Below are positions 25,914 through 32,393 of a stretch of DNA of 32,393 nt, piece by piece. The notes below the pieces were generated by a model that searched no databases, had not been told where the DNA came from, and worked only from the letters and a program-made list of their open reading frames with translations. Origin of the DNA: Nitrospinaceae bacterium (GTDB taxonomy: Bacteria; Nitrospinota; Nitrospinia; Nitrospinales; VA-1); NCBI GenBank assembly GCA_029261695.1, contig JAJDAV010000012.1, positions 1 to 32,393 of the forward strand. Reading direction: 5' to 3'. The translations under genes and the position numbers were made by a program. Each line of letters begins with the position of its first letter. Within the stretch, counting starts at the first letter, position 1.

Positions 25914-25946
25914 CTCTCGCATAAACCAGATAGGTTTATGCGAGGG
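25914..25946 (-). other. Stable stem-loop covering the fliN stop codon
   Basis: CTCGCATAAACC (25916-25927) and GGTTTATGCGAG (25933-25944) are perfect 12-base inverted repeats with a 5-base loop. The stem extends by one wobble and one G-C pair to 14. In the - strand transcript the stem includes the last codons and the TAA stop of fliN. No T run follows on either strand, so it is not a classical intrinsic terminator. RNA processing, stabilisation of the fliLMN transcript or partial termination are possible. Confidence 0.6.
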
Positions 25947-26319
25947 ATTGAACGCGTTCCATAGGCGAAACAATATCTGTGAGTCTTACACCAAATTTTT
26001 CGTTTACAACCACAACTTCGCCACGGGCAACCAGTTTCTGATTAACCAAAACTTCCAGGGGTTCACCTACTAGTTTTGTTAATTCAATTACAGAACCTTG
26101 TCCTAATTGGAGCAGGTCATTAATAAGCATTTTACTACGACCCAGTTCAACGGCCACCGTGAGGGGAATATCCAGAATGAGGTCAAGGCTTTTGGTTTCA
26201 CCACCCGCTGCCGAAACTGTCTCATCATCATCTAAATCGTCATCAACGCCATCGGCCCCATCGATATCACCAAGGTCATCTAAAGCTTCAAAATCTTCTT
26301 TTGCGGCTTCATCTTCCAT
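25936..26319 (-). CDS. fliN: Flagellar switch protein FliN
   Basis: FliN forms the lower part of the C-ring and helps bring export cargo to the gate. The 127-residue product has a very acidic N-terminal extension (residues 1 to about 40, with runs such as DDDLDDDE) and a C-terminal SpoA domain (about 44-122). The SpoA landmarks are LDLILDIPLTVAVELGRSKM, LLQLGQGSVIEL, GEPLEVLVNQKLVARGEVVVVNEKFGVRLTDI. It starts 4 bases after fliM, and its stop codon lies inside a stem-loop. Confidence 0.96.
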   Translation of the reverse strand: MEDEAAKEDFEALDDLGDIDGADGVDDDLDDDETVSAAGGETKSLDLILDIPLTVAVELGRSKMLINDLLQLGQGSVIELTKLVGEPLEVLVNQKLVARGEVVVVNEKFGVRLTDIVSPMERVQSLA

Positions 26320-26323
26320 AATC

Positions 26324-27307
26324 TTATCCTTCCCTTTCTATTGTTTCTGTTAACTGGACTGCTTTATTTCCGCGGGATACACCTGGGAATCCCTTGAATT
26401 TGGGAATCTGTTCAACTTTTAATAATAATGGATCGGTTACATCATTTCCCAACATGATGGTGTCGCCTACTTTATATTTCATTAAATCTTGTGGGGTAAC
26501 AGTAGTGGTTCCAAGTTCTGTTACCAGTTCTATTTGTGTAGTCAGTAGTTCTGTGCGCAAGCGTCGAACCCAAACCTGATCCACTTCCATCTCTTCAGAC
26601 TGGAACTGAGCTTTTAGCTTGGGAATAACCGGTTCAATTGCTGCGTAAGGGAGACAAATAGTTAATGTTCCCGATATACTTTCCATTTCAATTTCAAAAA
26701 GTATAACCAAAACAATATCAGTTGGAGGGACGATAGCCGCGAACTGCGGGTTGACCTCAGATCGAACAAAGTTTGTTGTCACTGCATGTACCGGACGCCA
26801 GGCTTTTTCCAAATCTTCCAACGCGCTCAAAACTACGCTTTTGGTCATTCTAATTTCGATGGAGCTAAAGTCTCGGCCTGTTATCTTGGCCTCTTTTGTA
26901 CCAGAGCCTCCAAAAAATGTATCGACTACGGCAAAAACAAGTTTACTTTCCACAACCATAAGACCATGCCCACGCAACGGTTCCATGCGGAAAATATGCA
27001 AACTGGAGGGAACAGGCAATGATCGCAGAAAATCACCAAACTTAATGGTATCAGTTGAAACAGTGCTGACGTCGACTGATTTACGCATCAATGTGGAAAA
27101 GGTGTTCCGGAATAACCTGGAAAACATCTGGTTAATGATATCCAGAGTTGGCAGGCGCCCACGGATGATCTTTTCTTGACTGGTCAGGTCATAAGGTACG
27201 ACTCCCGATTCATCTTCTGGAGCTTCATCGGTTTCGGTCTCTACCTCACCATCGCCGACACCTCTTAATAACGCGTCGACTTCTCCCTGTGATAAAACCT
27301 CACTCAT
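26324..27307 (-). CDS. fliM: Flagellar motor switch protein FliM
   Basis: FliM is the C-ring component that binds phosphorylated CheY and sets rotation direction. The 327-residue product has the N-terminal CheY-P-binding motif (VLSQGEVDALL, residues 4-14). A short acidic linker, the middle CheC-like domain (about 45-225, with LPTLDIINQMFSRLFRNTFS and GHGLMVVESKLVFAVVDTFFGG) and a C-terminal SpoA domain follow (about 245-325, ending in GFPGVSRGNKAVQL). The conserved FFGG is intact. It lies 31 bases after fliL and 4 bases before fliN. The intact CheY motif implies that chemotaxis genes exist elsewhere in the genome. Confidence 0.97.
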   Translation of the reverse strand: MSEVLSQGEVDALLRGVGDGEVETETDEAPEDESGVVPYDLTSQEKIIRGRLPTLDIINQMFSRLFRNTFSTLMRKSVDVSTVSTDTIKFGDFLRSLPVPSSLHIFRMEPLRGHGLMVVESKLVFAVVDTFFGGSGTKEAKITGRDFSSIEIRMTKSVVLSALEDLEKAWRPVHAVTTNFVRSEVNPQFAAIVPPTDIVLVILFEIEMESISGTLTICLPYAAIEPVIPKLKAQFQSEEMEVDQVWVRRLRTELLTTQIELVTELGTTTVTPQDLMKYKVGDTIMLGNDVTDPLLLKVEQIPKFKGFPGVSRGNKAVQLTETIEREG

Positions 27308-27338
27308 TTTTCTTGCCTTAAATTAATAAATTTTATTT

Positions 27339-27860
27339 TTACTGGATTATAAACTCAGTAAAATATGCATCTTTCACATGACCTACTACTAAAAACCGGT
27401 TCACGCGTGTAGTGACTTCATCTTTGAGTTTGAACTTACCTTGTACAGAATAAACATCCTCAAAGGATTTACTGCTCAATAATACCAAGATGGAGTCAGT
27501 AACTTTTTGAATATTCTCTTTCAATTCCGCATGAACTTCTGGGGTGCTCAGCTCTAATGAAATTGTTACCTTCAGGAACCTTTTTCCTTCACTCCCCGCC
27601 AGGTTTACGATGAAAGGATCCAGGGGAAACATGACTCCCAGACTTGCATCTTCTTCAATTTCTTCTGCTGCGCCTTCTTCACCTTCCGCAGGTACTTCTT
27701 CAACTGGTTTTTCCTGGAAAAAGTTAATATAGGCATAATAACCTCCCCCGCCAAGTGCCAGAAGACCTACAATAATGCCAATGATCATTCCCATCGACTT
27801 TTTACCGCCAGACGCTTCCGCAGCTTCCAGTTCTTCTAATATATCCTCTTCTTCAGCCAT
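27339..27860 (-). CDS. fliL: Flagellar basal body-associated protein FliL
   Basis: FliL surrounds the stator units and supports torque. The 173-residue product has a short acidic cytoplasmic N terminus, one transmembrane helix (about residues 25-48), a Glu/Ala/Pro-rich linker (about 52-72) and the periplasmic FliL domain. This domain has FPLDPFIVNLAG and KRFLKVTISLELS, and ends in a hydrophobic EFIIQ tail, as expected. GGAG lies 9 bases before the ATG. It is the first gene of the fliL-fliM-fliN block and has the best sigma-54 motif of the window upstream. Confidence 0.94.
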   Translation of the reverse strand: MAEEEDILEELEAAEASGGKKSMGMIIGIIVGLLALGGGGYYAYINFFQEKPVEEVPAEGEEGAAEEIEEDASLGVMFPLDPFIVNLAGSEGKRFLKVTISLELSTPEVHAELKENIQKVTDSILVLLSSKSFEDVYSVQGKFKLKDEVTTRVNRFLVVGHVKDAYFTEFIIQ

Positions 27861-28426
27861 AAATCTTTCTCCCGCCCTGCTTTTATCAATGAAAAGTTAA
27901 ATTATACTTTAAAAATCAGGGACTTAATTTATCTTTTTTCTTATCTTTGAGCAATTTATATGCCAAATCAACACTATTCAAATAGAAATAGGGCAACTCT
28001 TTGTATTTAAACCCTTTGATATATATGGCTCTGCCACTTCAATTCTATAATTAAAGGCAAGTTTCTCCCTTTTGGTCATAATTTTGACGAAAAAATGGCT
28101 CCATGCCACCTCCCCTCCGTCGAAATAAAAATCCTATTTCCAAAAGTTTTTGATGCATTTTGTTGCAAAAATTGAGGGGAATTGCTTTTAAACAAAGCAA
28201 CCTTCCATTCATTTTCAACCACTTATTTTACCTCATCCACAAAATATTTACACATAACTTATTGTTTTTAATGCAATTAAACTATATTTAACGGCTTTTT
28301 TTAGCAATTCATTAACTTGGTACAGGAATTGAAATCTACCCTTATCTAAAGGCCACTGAAATTGGCCTGGTTAAACTTTTTATTATTTTATTCACCCCAC
28401 TTTATTTTATTGGGAGCATGGGTTTT
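27861..28426. other. Divergent regulatory region (566 bases) between fliL and the ammonium transporter gene
   Basis: No gene is seen on either strand. The fliL side holds the sigma-54 motif at 27950-27966. The amt side has an inverted repeat AGGCCA-N7-TGGCCT (28350-28368) and a GGGAG ribosome binding site (28412-28416). No consensus sigma-70 or sigma-54 promoter for the transporter stands out; the nearest is TTGGTAC-N5-TTGAA, which lacks the essential GC. Confidence 0.5.
27950..27966 (-). promoter_or_regulatory. Sigma-54 (-24/-12) promoter motif before fliL
   Basis: The - strand reads TTGGCATATAAATTGCT. It matches 10 of 12 informative positions of the TGGCACG-N4-TTGCW consensus and has the required GG-N10-GC spacing. 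Transcription would start near 27939, leaving about 79 bases to the fliL ATG. An RpoN-dependent enhancer-binding activator (FlrC/FleQ type) would be needed; none is encoded in the window. Confidence 0.6.
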
Positions 28427-29761
28427 ATGAAAAACAAGATCTTGGGCCGTTTGGCACTATCTAAAAAGTCCTGGGTAATGATGGCCTTCTTATTAGCCTT
28501 GGTTTTATTGCTTCCCTCTTTGGCAATAGCAGAAGAAGCGCCCGTTTTAAGCTCTGGAGATACCGCTTGGATGCTAACAGCCACCGCACTGGTATTATTT
28601 ATGACGATACCGGGTTTGTCATTATTTTATGGTGGCATGGTGCGAAGCAAGAACATTCTTTCTGTGCTAATGCAATGTTTTGCCATCACCTCGCTAATGA
28701 CCATATTGTGGGTTTTATATGCTTACAGTATCGCATTTGGAGGGGATGGTCCATTCTGGGGTGGCTTAAGTAAGATGTTCCTCGCAGGTGTTGGTGTCGA
28801 CACTCTGAGTGGCACCATTCCAGAGACTGTGTTCATGACATTCCAAATGACATTTGCCATTATCACCCCGGCCTTGATGGTGGGTGCGTTCGCCGAACGC
28901 ATGAAATTCTCAGCCATGCTGATCTTCATGACTATCTGGATGACCATTGTCTATGCTCCCGTTTGCCACTGGGTCTGGGGCGGCGGAGGATGGCTCGGAA
29001 ATAAAGGTATTCTTGACTTTGCCGGAGGAACCGTTGTGCACATAAATGCTGGGGTTGCCGGTCTGGTAGCTGCAATCGTTCTCGGTCAAAGAAAGGGATA
29101 TCCCACTACCCCAATGCCACCTCATAATCTCGGATACACATTGATGGGTGCATCCATGCTCTGGGTGGGTTGGTTTGGATTCAATGCCGGCAGTGAACTG
29201 GCAGCTGATGGAGTCGCCGGAATGGCTATGGCTGTTACGCAAGTTGCCACCGCAGCAGCAGCTTTAAGCTGGATGTTCATAGAATGGGTAAAACATGGCA
29301 AACCAAGCGTGTTGGGCATTGCTTCAGGAGCGGTAGCCGGTCTGGTTGCCATTACCCCTGCTGCCGGTGCAGTTGGTCCGATGGGCGCTATGGCCATTGG
29401 GTTTATATCTGGGGCTGTTTGTTTCGTGGCCTCCACCACGCTCAAACGCGCTATGGGCTATGATGATTCTCTCGACGTTTTTGGAATTCATGCCGTAGGC
29501 GGTATTGTTGGCGCTATATTGACAGGAGTATTTTGTGCAGAAACTCTCGGAGGTGCAGGATTTGGCGGTGACATTACCAGCATCGGAGGCCAAGTGACTG
29601 TTCAAATTCTGGGTGTAGGAGCAACCATGATCTATACAGGAATAGTCAGTTTCGTAATCCTTAAAGTCTTGGATGGAATTATGGGTCTGCGAGTCACAGA
29701 TGATGACGAAAGTGAAGGGCTGGATCTTTCACATCATGGTGAACGCGGATATATTATCTGA
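28427..29761 (+). CDS. amtB: Ammonium transporter (Amt/MEP/Rh family)
   Basis: The product (444 residues) is an inner-membrane ammonium channel. I start it at ATG 28427, 10 bases after GGGAG; the in-frame ATG at 28418 is too close to that site. A signal peptide (about residues 12-36, ending LAIAEE) precedes eleven membrane segments. Pore landmarks are present. The twin histidines lie at 205 and 355, 150 residues apart as in E. coli AmtB; the Phe gate is at 143 and 252, and the Trp-rich CHWVWGGGGWL lies near 180-190. The D(V)FGIHAVGG segment and the C-terminal ESEGLDLSHHGERGY tail, which binds GlnK, are also present. No glnK lies next to it, which is unusual but not rare. It may be controlled by a PII gene elsewhere. 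Confidence 0.96.
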   Translation: MKNKILGRLALSKKSWVMMAFLLALVLLLPSLAIAEEAPVLSSGDTAWMLTATALVLFMTIPGLSLFYGGMVRSKNILSVLMQCFAITSLMTILWVLYAYSIAFGGDGPFWGGLSKMFLAGVGVDTLSGTIPETVFMTFQMTFAIITPALMVGAFAERMKFSAMLIFMTIWMTIVYAPVCHWVWGGGGWLGNKGILDFAGGTVVHINAGVAGLVAAIVLGQRKGYPTTPMPPHNLGYTLMGASMLWVGWFGFNAGSELAADGVAGMAMAVTQVATAAAALSWMFIEWVKHGKPSVLGIASGAVAGLVAITPAAGAVGPMGAMAIGFISGAVCFVASTTLKRAMGYDDSLDVFGIHAVGGIVGAILTGVFCAETLGGAGFGGDITSIGGQVTVQILGVGATMIYTGIVSFVILKVLDGIMGLRVTDDDESEGLDLSHHGERGYII

Positions 29762-29879
29762 TTAAAAAATAAGCTATTGCGTTCTATTTACATTTAAGTA
29801 AAATGTGTCAAATCCAATATTTATAAACTAAGCCGTTTGAAACAAAAGGCTTTCAGATCGTTTCTTGAAAGGGACCGCT

Positions 29880-30638
29880 ATGAGGAGATTGCACCCATAT
29901 TTATTAAAAATTGTTTTTAGCTTAATGGTAATTGCCACCTTATCATTTGTTCCTGGCAACGTAAACTTGGCTAAGGCAGACGAAGATCCCTTTAAATTGC
30001 CAGGCAGCTTCTCGGGTTCCTTTGGTTTCTTCTCTGAATACGTTTTTAGAGGAATCACTCAAACTGACGAACATCCTGCAATCCAAGGTAATTTCGACTG
30101 GTCACATAACTCAGGAGTTTACCTTGGTGTTTGGGGATCAAACGTAGATTTTGGAGATGCCGATCAAGCCAATTCAGAATTCGACTGGTACTTCGGTTAT
30201 GCAAGAGAAATGCTGGGAGTCACTTGGGATATGGGTGGAGTTTATTATACCTATCCAGGTGCCAATGATAACCTGGTCTATGACTACTTCGAATACAAAC
30301 TCGGCATATCCAAAGAATTTTCTTTGATTTCAATGGGGCTTACAGGTTTTTATACTCCACAAAACACAGCGGGTTCTGGAAATGCGACCTACTTGGTTTA
30401 CGATGCAGAAGTTCCTCTGCTTCATGGAGTTGCCATGACCGGGCATGTTGGCTATCAATGGCTCACAGACGAGACTGCTGCAGGAAGACCAGACACACTC
30501 GATTGGAGCATAGGACTAGCCTATTCTACCAATGGGTTTGACCTTAGCCTGCAATATGTAGACACCGATTTGAACAGCACGGAATGTGCCGATGGCTGTG
30601 AAGGTACTGCCGTATTTGGAATCACCAAAAGTTTCTAA
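29880..30638 (+). CDS. TorF/Gcw_chp-family outer-membrane protein
   Basis: The 252-residue product has a signal peptide (about 1-35, ending KADEDP). It then has a beta-barrel-like sequence of alternating short strands rich in Tyr, Trp, Gly and Asp, ending in Phe (KSF), the outer-membrane insertion signature. Segments such as GSFGFFSEYVFRGITQTDEHPAIQGNFDW near residue 45 and FDWYFGYAREM match the TorF / Gcw_chp family, which is thought to include porins. The start ATG at 29880 follows AAAGGG by 6 bases; an in-frame TTG at 29865 is less likely. It is 118 bases after the ammonium transporter on the same strand, and these two may form one unit ending at the terminator that follows. The substrate is unknown. 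Confidence 0.87.
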   Translation: MRRLHPYLLKIVFSLMVIATLSFVPGNVNLAKADEDPFKLPGSFSGSFGFFSEYVFRGITQTDEHPAIQGNFDWSHNSGVYLGVWGSNVDFGDADQANSEFDWYFGYAREMLGVTWDMGGVYYTYPGANDNLVYDYFEYKLGISKEFSLISMGLTGFYTPQNTAGSGNATYLVYDAEVPLLHGVAMTGHVGYQWLTDETAAGRPDTLDWSIGLAYSTNGFDLSLQYVDTDLNSTECADGCEGTAVFGITKSF

Positions 30639-30652
30639 ATAAAAGCTTCATC

Positions 30653-30691
30653 GCCCGGCTGTGGACTTACCTCCCCGGCCGGGCTTTTTTT
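30653..30691 (+). terminator. Intrinsic terminator after the TorF-like gene
   Basis: GCCCGGC (30653-30659) pairs with GCCGGGC (30678-30684), extended by one wobble and one G-C pair, and is followed directly by seven T (30685-30691). The GC-rich stem plus T tract is a classical Rho-independent terminator and starts 15 bases after the gene's stop codon. Confidence 0.9.
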
Positions 30692-30782
30692 ATGCGAAAA
30701 ACCTTACCCTAAATTTCAGTTTATATCCCGTCGCATAACCGATAAAATATAAACTTATCACCTTAACTTAACTGGAATTACT

Positions 30783-31127
30783 TTGCTCACACAAGCACAG
30801 AATCAGATTATCTATCTCATGTTTTTGAATGGTCTGCTTTTTATGGGCCTCAACTTTATTGCTTATTCAATAATATTTCCTGGTGGTAAAGGTTCCAAGC
30901 GGGTGGGCTATATGTTTATCACCTGCGGAATGCTCGCCTTTTTAGTGCAGCAAATCTATCAGGGAATGGCCGCTCTTGATTATCCCCCAGACAAACTGAA
31001 CGGATTAATATTAAGTGGCTTTGTAGTACCTATATTTTTTCTGTCCCTGTTTTATTATCGAATCAAGCGCAATCGAATAGAAAAGAACCAGGAGTCAAAT
31101 TCACTCCATAAGGAAACTCATGATTGA
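30783..31127 (+). CDS. Small three-span membrane protein upstream of the threonine aldolase gene
   Basis: The 114-residue product is hydrophobic with three predicted membrane helices (about 9-32, 42-65 and 73-92) and a basic, hydrophilic tail. I do not recognise a family. The start is TTG at 30783 with only a weak ribosome binding site; the next start candidates would shorten it and remove part of helix 1. The stop overlaps the aldolase start by 8 bases, which argues that it is real and co-translated. It follows a strong terminator, so it should have its own promoter. No function is suggested beyond a membrane location. Confidence 0.65.
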   Translation: MLTQAQNQIIYLMFLNGLLFMGLNFIAYSIIFPGGKGSKRVGYMFITCGMLAFLVQQIYQGMAALDYPPDKLNGLILSGFVVPIFFLSLFYYRIKRNRIEKNQESNSLHKETHD

Positions 31128-32154
31128 CCTTAGAAGCGACACCCTCACTCACCCGACTCAGGCTATGCGAGATGCAATGGCAACGGCTGAAGTCGGTGAC
31201 GATGTGTTTCAAGAAGACCCCACCGTAAAGAAACTTGAAAACCTGGCAGCAGAAAAAACTGGAAAAGAAGCTGCCTTGTTAGTTCCCAGCGGCACGATGG
31301 GAAACTTGATCAGCGTACTCAGCCATTGTGGAAGAGGCGATGAAATTTTACTTGGCGATCGAAGCCACATTTCTCTTTATGAAGTGGGTGGGGTTGCAGC
31401 CTTGGGTGGCGTTCATCCACGTCCCCTCCCAAATAACAGTGATGGGACAATTCCCATCGATCTATTAGAAAAAGGGATTAGGCATACAGACATACACTCC
31501 CCCCCTACCCGCTTGATCTGCCTGGAAAATACACATAATTTTTGTCAAGGCACTCCGCTTACTCCCGATTACATGACGGAGGTTCACGATCTGGCAAAAA
31601 AATACGGATTAAAACTGCATCTTGATGGAGCCAGAATCTTTAATGCTGCTGTCGCCCTTAAAATTCCCGTAGCTAAGCTGACAGAAAAGGTAGATTCGGT
31701 TATGTTTTGTCTTTCAAAAGGCCTTTCGGCTCCAGTGGGATCATTGGTTTGCGGATCAACCGAGTTCATAGAAAAAACAAGGAAGATGAGAAAAATGGTC
31801 GGGGGAGGAATGAGACAAGCCGGTCATCTGGCGGCTGCCGGACTGATCGCTCTCAACGATCTGGTAAGCCGGCTGCAAAATGACCACGAAAATGCAAAAA
31901 CTCTCGCCAGCCAAATATCTAAAATTGAAGGGGTTGAATTAGACGAAACCAAGGTAAGAACCAATATTGTTTTTTTTAAACTCACGGGAATGGATGGGGA
32001 GTCTTTCATTAGTCAGTTGGAAAAAAAGGAAATCAAAATTCTAATGACCGATAAGGAGGAAGCCATTTTTCGTGCCGTCCTGCACCGCGAAATTTCAAAA
32101 GAACAGGTTGAAACGGTCATCAAGGAATTTAAATCCATTTTGACTGAACAATAA
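31120..32154 (+). CDS. ltaE: Low-specificity L-threonine aldolase
   Basis: This PLP enzyme cleaves L-threonine or L-allo-threonine to glycine and acetaldehyde. The 344-residue product has the family length and motifs: MIDLRSDTLTHPT at the N terminus, VGDDVFQEDPTVKKLE, the LLVPSGTMGN cofactor loop, His83 (DRSHI, the residue that stacks on PLP), LHLDGARIFNAA with Asp169 and Arg172, and the PLP lysine in FCLSKGLSAPVGSLV (Lys200). An upstream gene overlaps it by 8 bases, with AGGA shortly before the ATG. It is cytosolic. Some relatives act on phenylserine or beta-hydroxy amino acids, so the exact preference is open. Confidence 0.95.
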   Translation: MIDLRSDTLTHPTQAMRDAMATAEVGDDVFQEDPTVKKLENLAAEKTGKEAALLVPSGTMGNLISVLSHCGRGDEILLGDRSHISLYEVGGVAALGGVHPRPLPNNSDGTIPIDLLEKGIRHTDIHSPPTRLICLENTHNFCQGTPLTPDYMTEVHDLAKKYGLKLHLDGARIFNAAVALKIPVAKLTEKVDSVMFCLSKGLSAPVGSLVCGSTEFIEKTRKMRKMVGGGMRQAGHLAAAGLIALNDLVSRLQNDHENAKTLASQISKIEGVELDETKVRTNIVFFKLTGMDGESFISQLEKKEIKILMTDKEEAIFRAVLHREISKEQVETVIKEFKSILTEQ

Positions 32155-32167
32155 GCCTTAATGTTGT

Positions 32168-32195
32168 TTGACAGTTTTGAAGATTGCTCTATAAT
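32168..32195 (+). promoter_or_regulatory. Perfect-consensus sigma-70 promoter before rpoZ
   Basis: TTGACA (32168-32173) and TATAAT (32190-32195) are both perfect matches, separated by 16 bases. Transcription would start near 32202, giving a leader of only about 24 bases. It lies 14 bases after the threonine aldolase stop, so rpoZ probably has its own strong promoter. Confidence 0.85.
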
Positions 32196-32225
32196 GGAAA
32201 GAACATTTAACTGAACAGGAAAATC

Positions 32226-32393
32226 ATGATTGAATTGGAAATGCAAGACAGGATGGAACTGGTTAAAGAAGCGCAAGATGTCGTAAAAAGCCGATATCTC
32301 TTATGCATTCTCGTTACCCAGCGAATTCATCAATTGGAAAATGGTGCTCAACCCACTATCGAAGTCGACCCAGATGATCTTACCAATCCTAAA
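32226..32393 (+). CDS. rpoZ: RNA polymerase omega subunit (3' end outside window)
   Basis: The first 56 codons are visible and open to the end of the window. The sequence SRYLLCILVTQRIHQLENGAQP with the following VDPDDLTNPK matches the core of omega, where RF.LV..A.KR..QL..GA.P precedes the NP(V/K)..AL.EI region, which lies beyond the window. AGGA (32217-32220) is 5 bases before the ATG. The N terminus lacks the usual ARVTVEDC start and begins MIELEMQDRMELV, a modest divergence. Omega assists assembly of beta' into RNA polymerase and, in some bacteria, is a ppGpp target. Confidence 0.78.
   Translation, partial: MIELEMQDRMELVKEAQDVVKSRYLLCILVTQRIHQLENGAQPTIEVDPDDLTNPK

Noticed and set aside
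28317-28333. Sigma-54-like TTGGTAC-N5-TTGAA before the ammonium transporter
   Set aside because: The nearly invariant GC of the -12 element is GA here, so an NtrC/RpoN-type promoter cannot be claimed from the sequence.
28350-28368. Inverted repeat AGGCCA-N7-TGGCCT before the ammonium transporter
   Set aside because: Only 6 bp per arm, with no T tract directly after it and no known operator that it matches. Too weak to call.

Overview
The window looks like a 32 kb piece of a chromosome from an AT-rich, diderm (Gram-negative-type), flagellated bacterium. Evidence for an outer membrane is an LpxL/HtrB-type lipid A acyltransferase and a TorF/Gcw_chp-type outer-membrane protein. Evidence for motility is a long fli/flh cluster with FlhF and FlhG, which usually go with polar or otherwise position-controlled flagella, and with sigma-54-like promoter motifs. 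I cannot name the organism from sequence alone. A Nitrospinota-like or 'deltaproteobacterial'-type lineage would fit, but that is only an impression. There is no phage, transposon, CRISPR array, tRNA or rRNA that I can see, and the gene order reads as ordinary chromosome with a few unusual proteins.

Layout. (1) 1-2823: the 3' part of a very long coiled-coil protein that ends in a formylglycine-generating-enzyme-like domain lacking the catalytic cysteines. (2) 2838-5868: a compact + strand operon purE - tsaC - acpS - lpxL-like acyltransferase - double zinc-ribbon protein, behind a good sigma-70-type promoter. (3) 6119-14028: an envelope/secondary-metabolism stretch with a GT2 lipid-sugar glycosyltransferase, a multi-span GT-C-like membrane protein, two B12-binding-type radical SAM enzymes with long untranslated upstream regions, and a CmcI-like methyltransferase/hydroxylase. 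(4) 14143-27860: the flagellar cluster on the - strand, read as fliL-fliM-fliN / fliO-fliP-fliQ-fliR-flhB / flhA-flhF-flhG-small membrane orf-fliA. It encodes the C-ring switch, the export gate, the SRP-type GTPase and its MinD-like partner, and the flagellar sigma factor. A 620-residue protein of unknown function sits on the opposite strand between flhB and flhA. (5) 28427-30638: an ammonium transporter and a TorF-like outer-membrane protein, closed by a clear intrinsic terminator. (6) 30783-32393: a small three-span membrane protein overlapping a threonine aldolase gene, then the start of rpoZ behind a perfect-consensus sigma-70 promoter.

How it fits together. Each of the three flagellar blocks has a -24/-12 (sigma-54) type motif in front of its first gene (fliL, fliO, flhA). 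This suggests a class II flagellar regulon driven by RpoN with an FlrC/FleQ-type activator, leading to FliA and so to late genes outside the window. Points most worth a second look are the unknown gene 19562-21424, the AMIN-like extension of FliO, the cysteine-less FGE domain on a coiled coil, the paired radical SAM enzymes, and the stem-loop over the fliN stop codon. I did not find a clearly new multi-gene system; these are individual leads.
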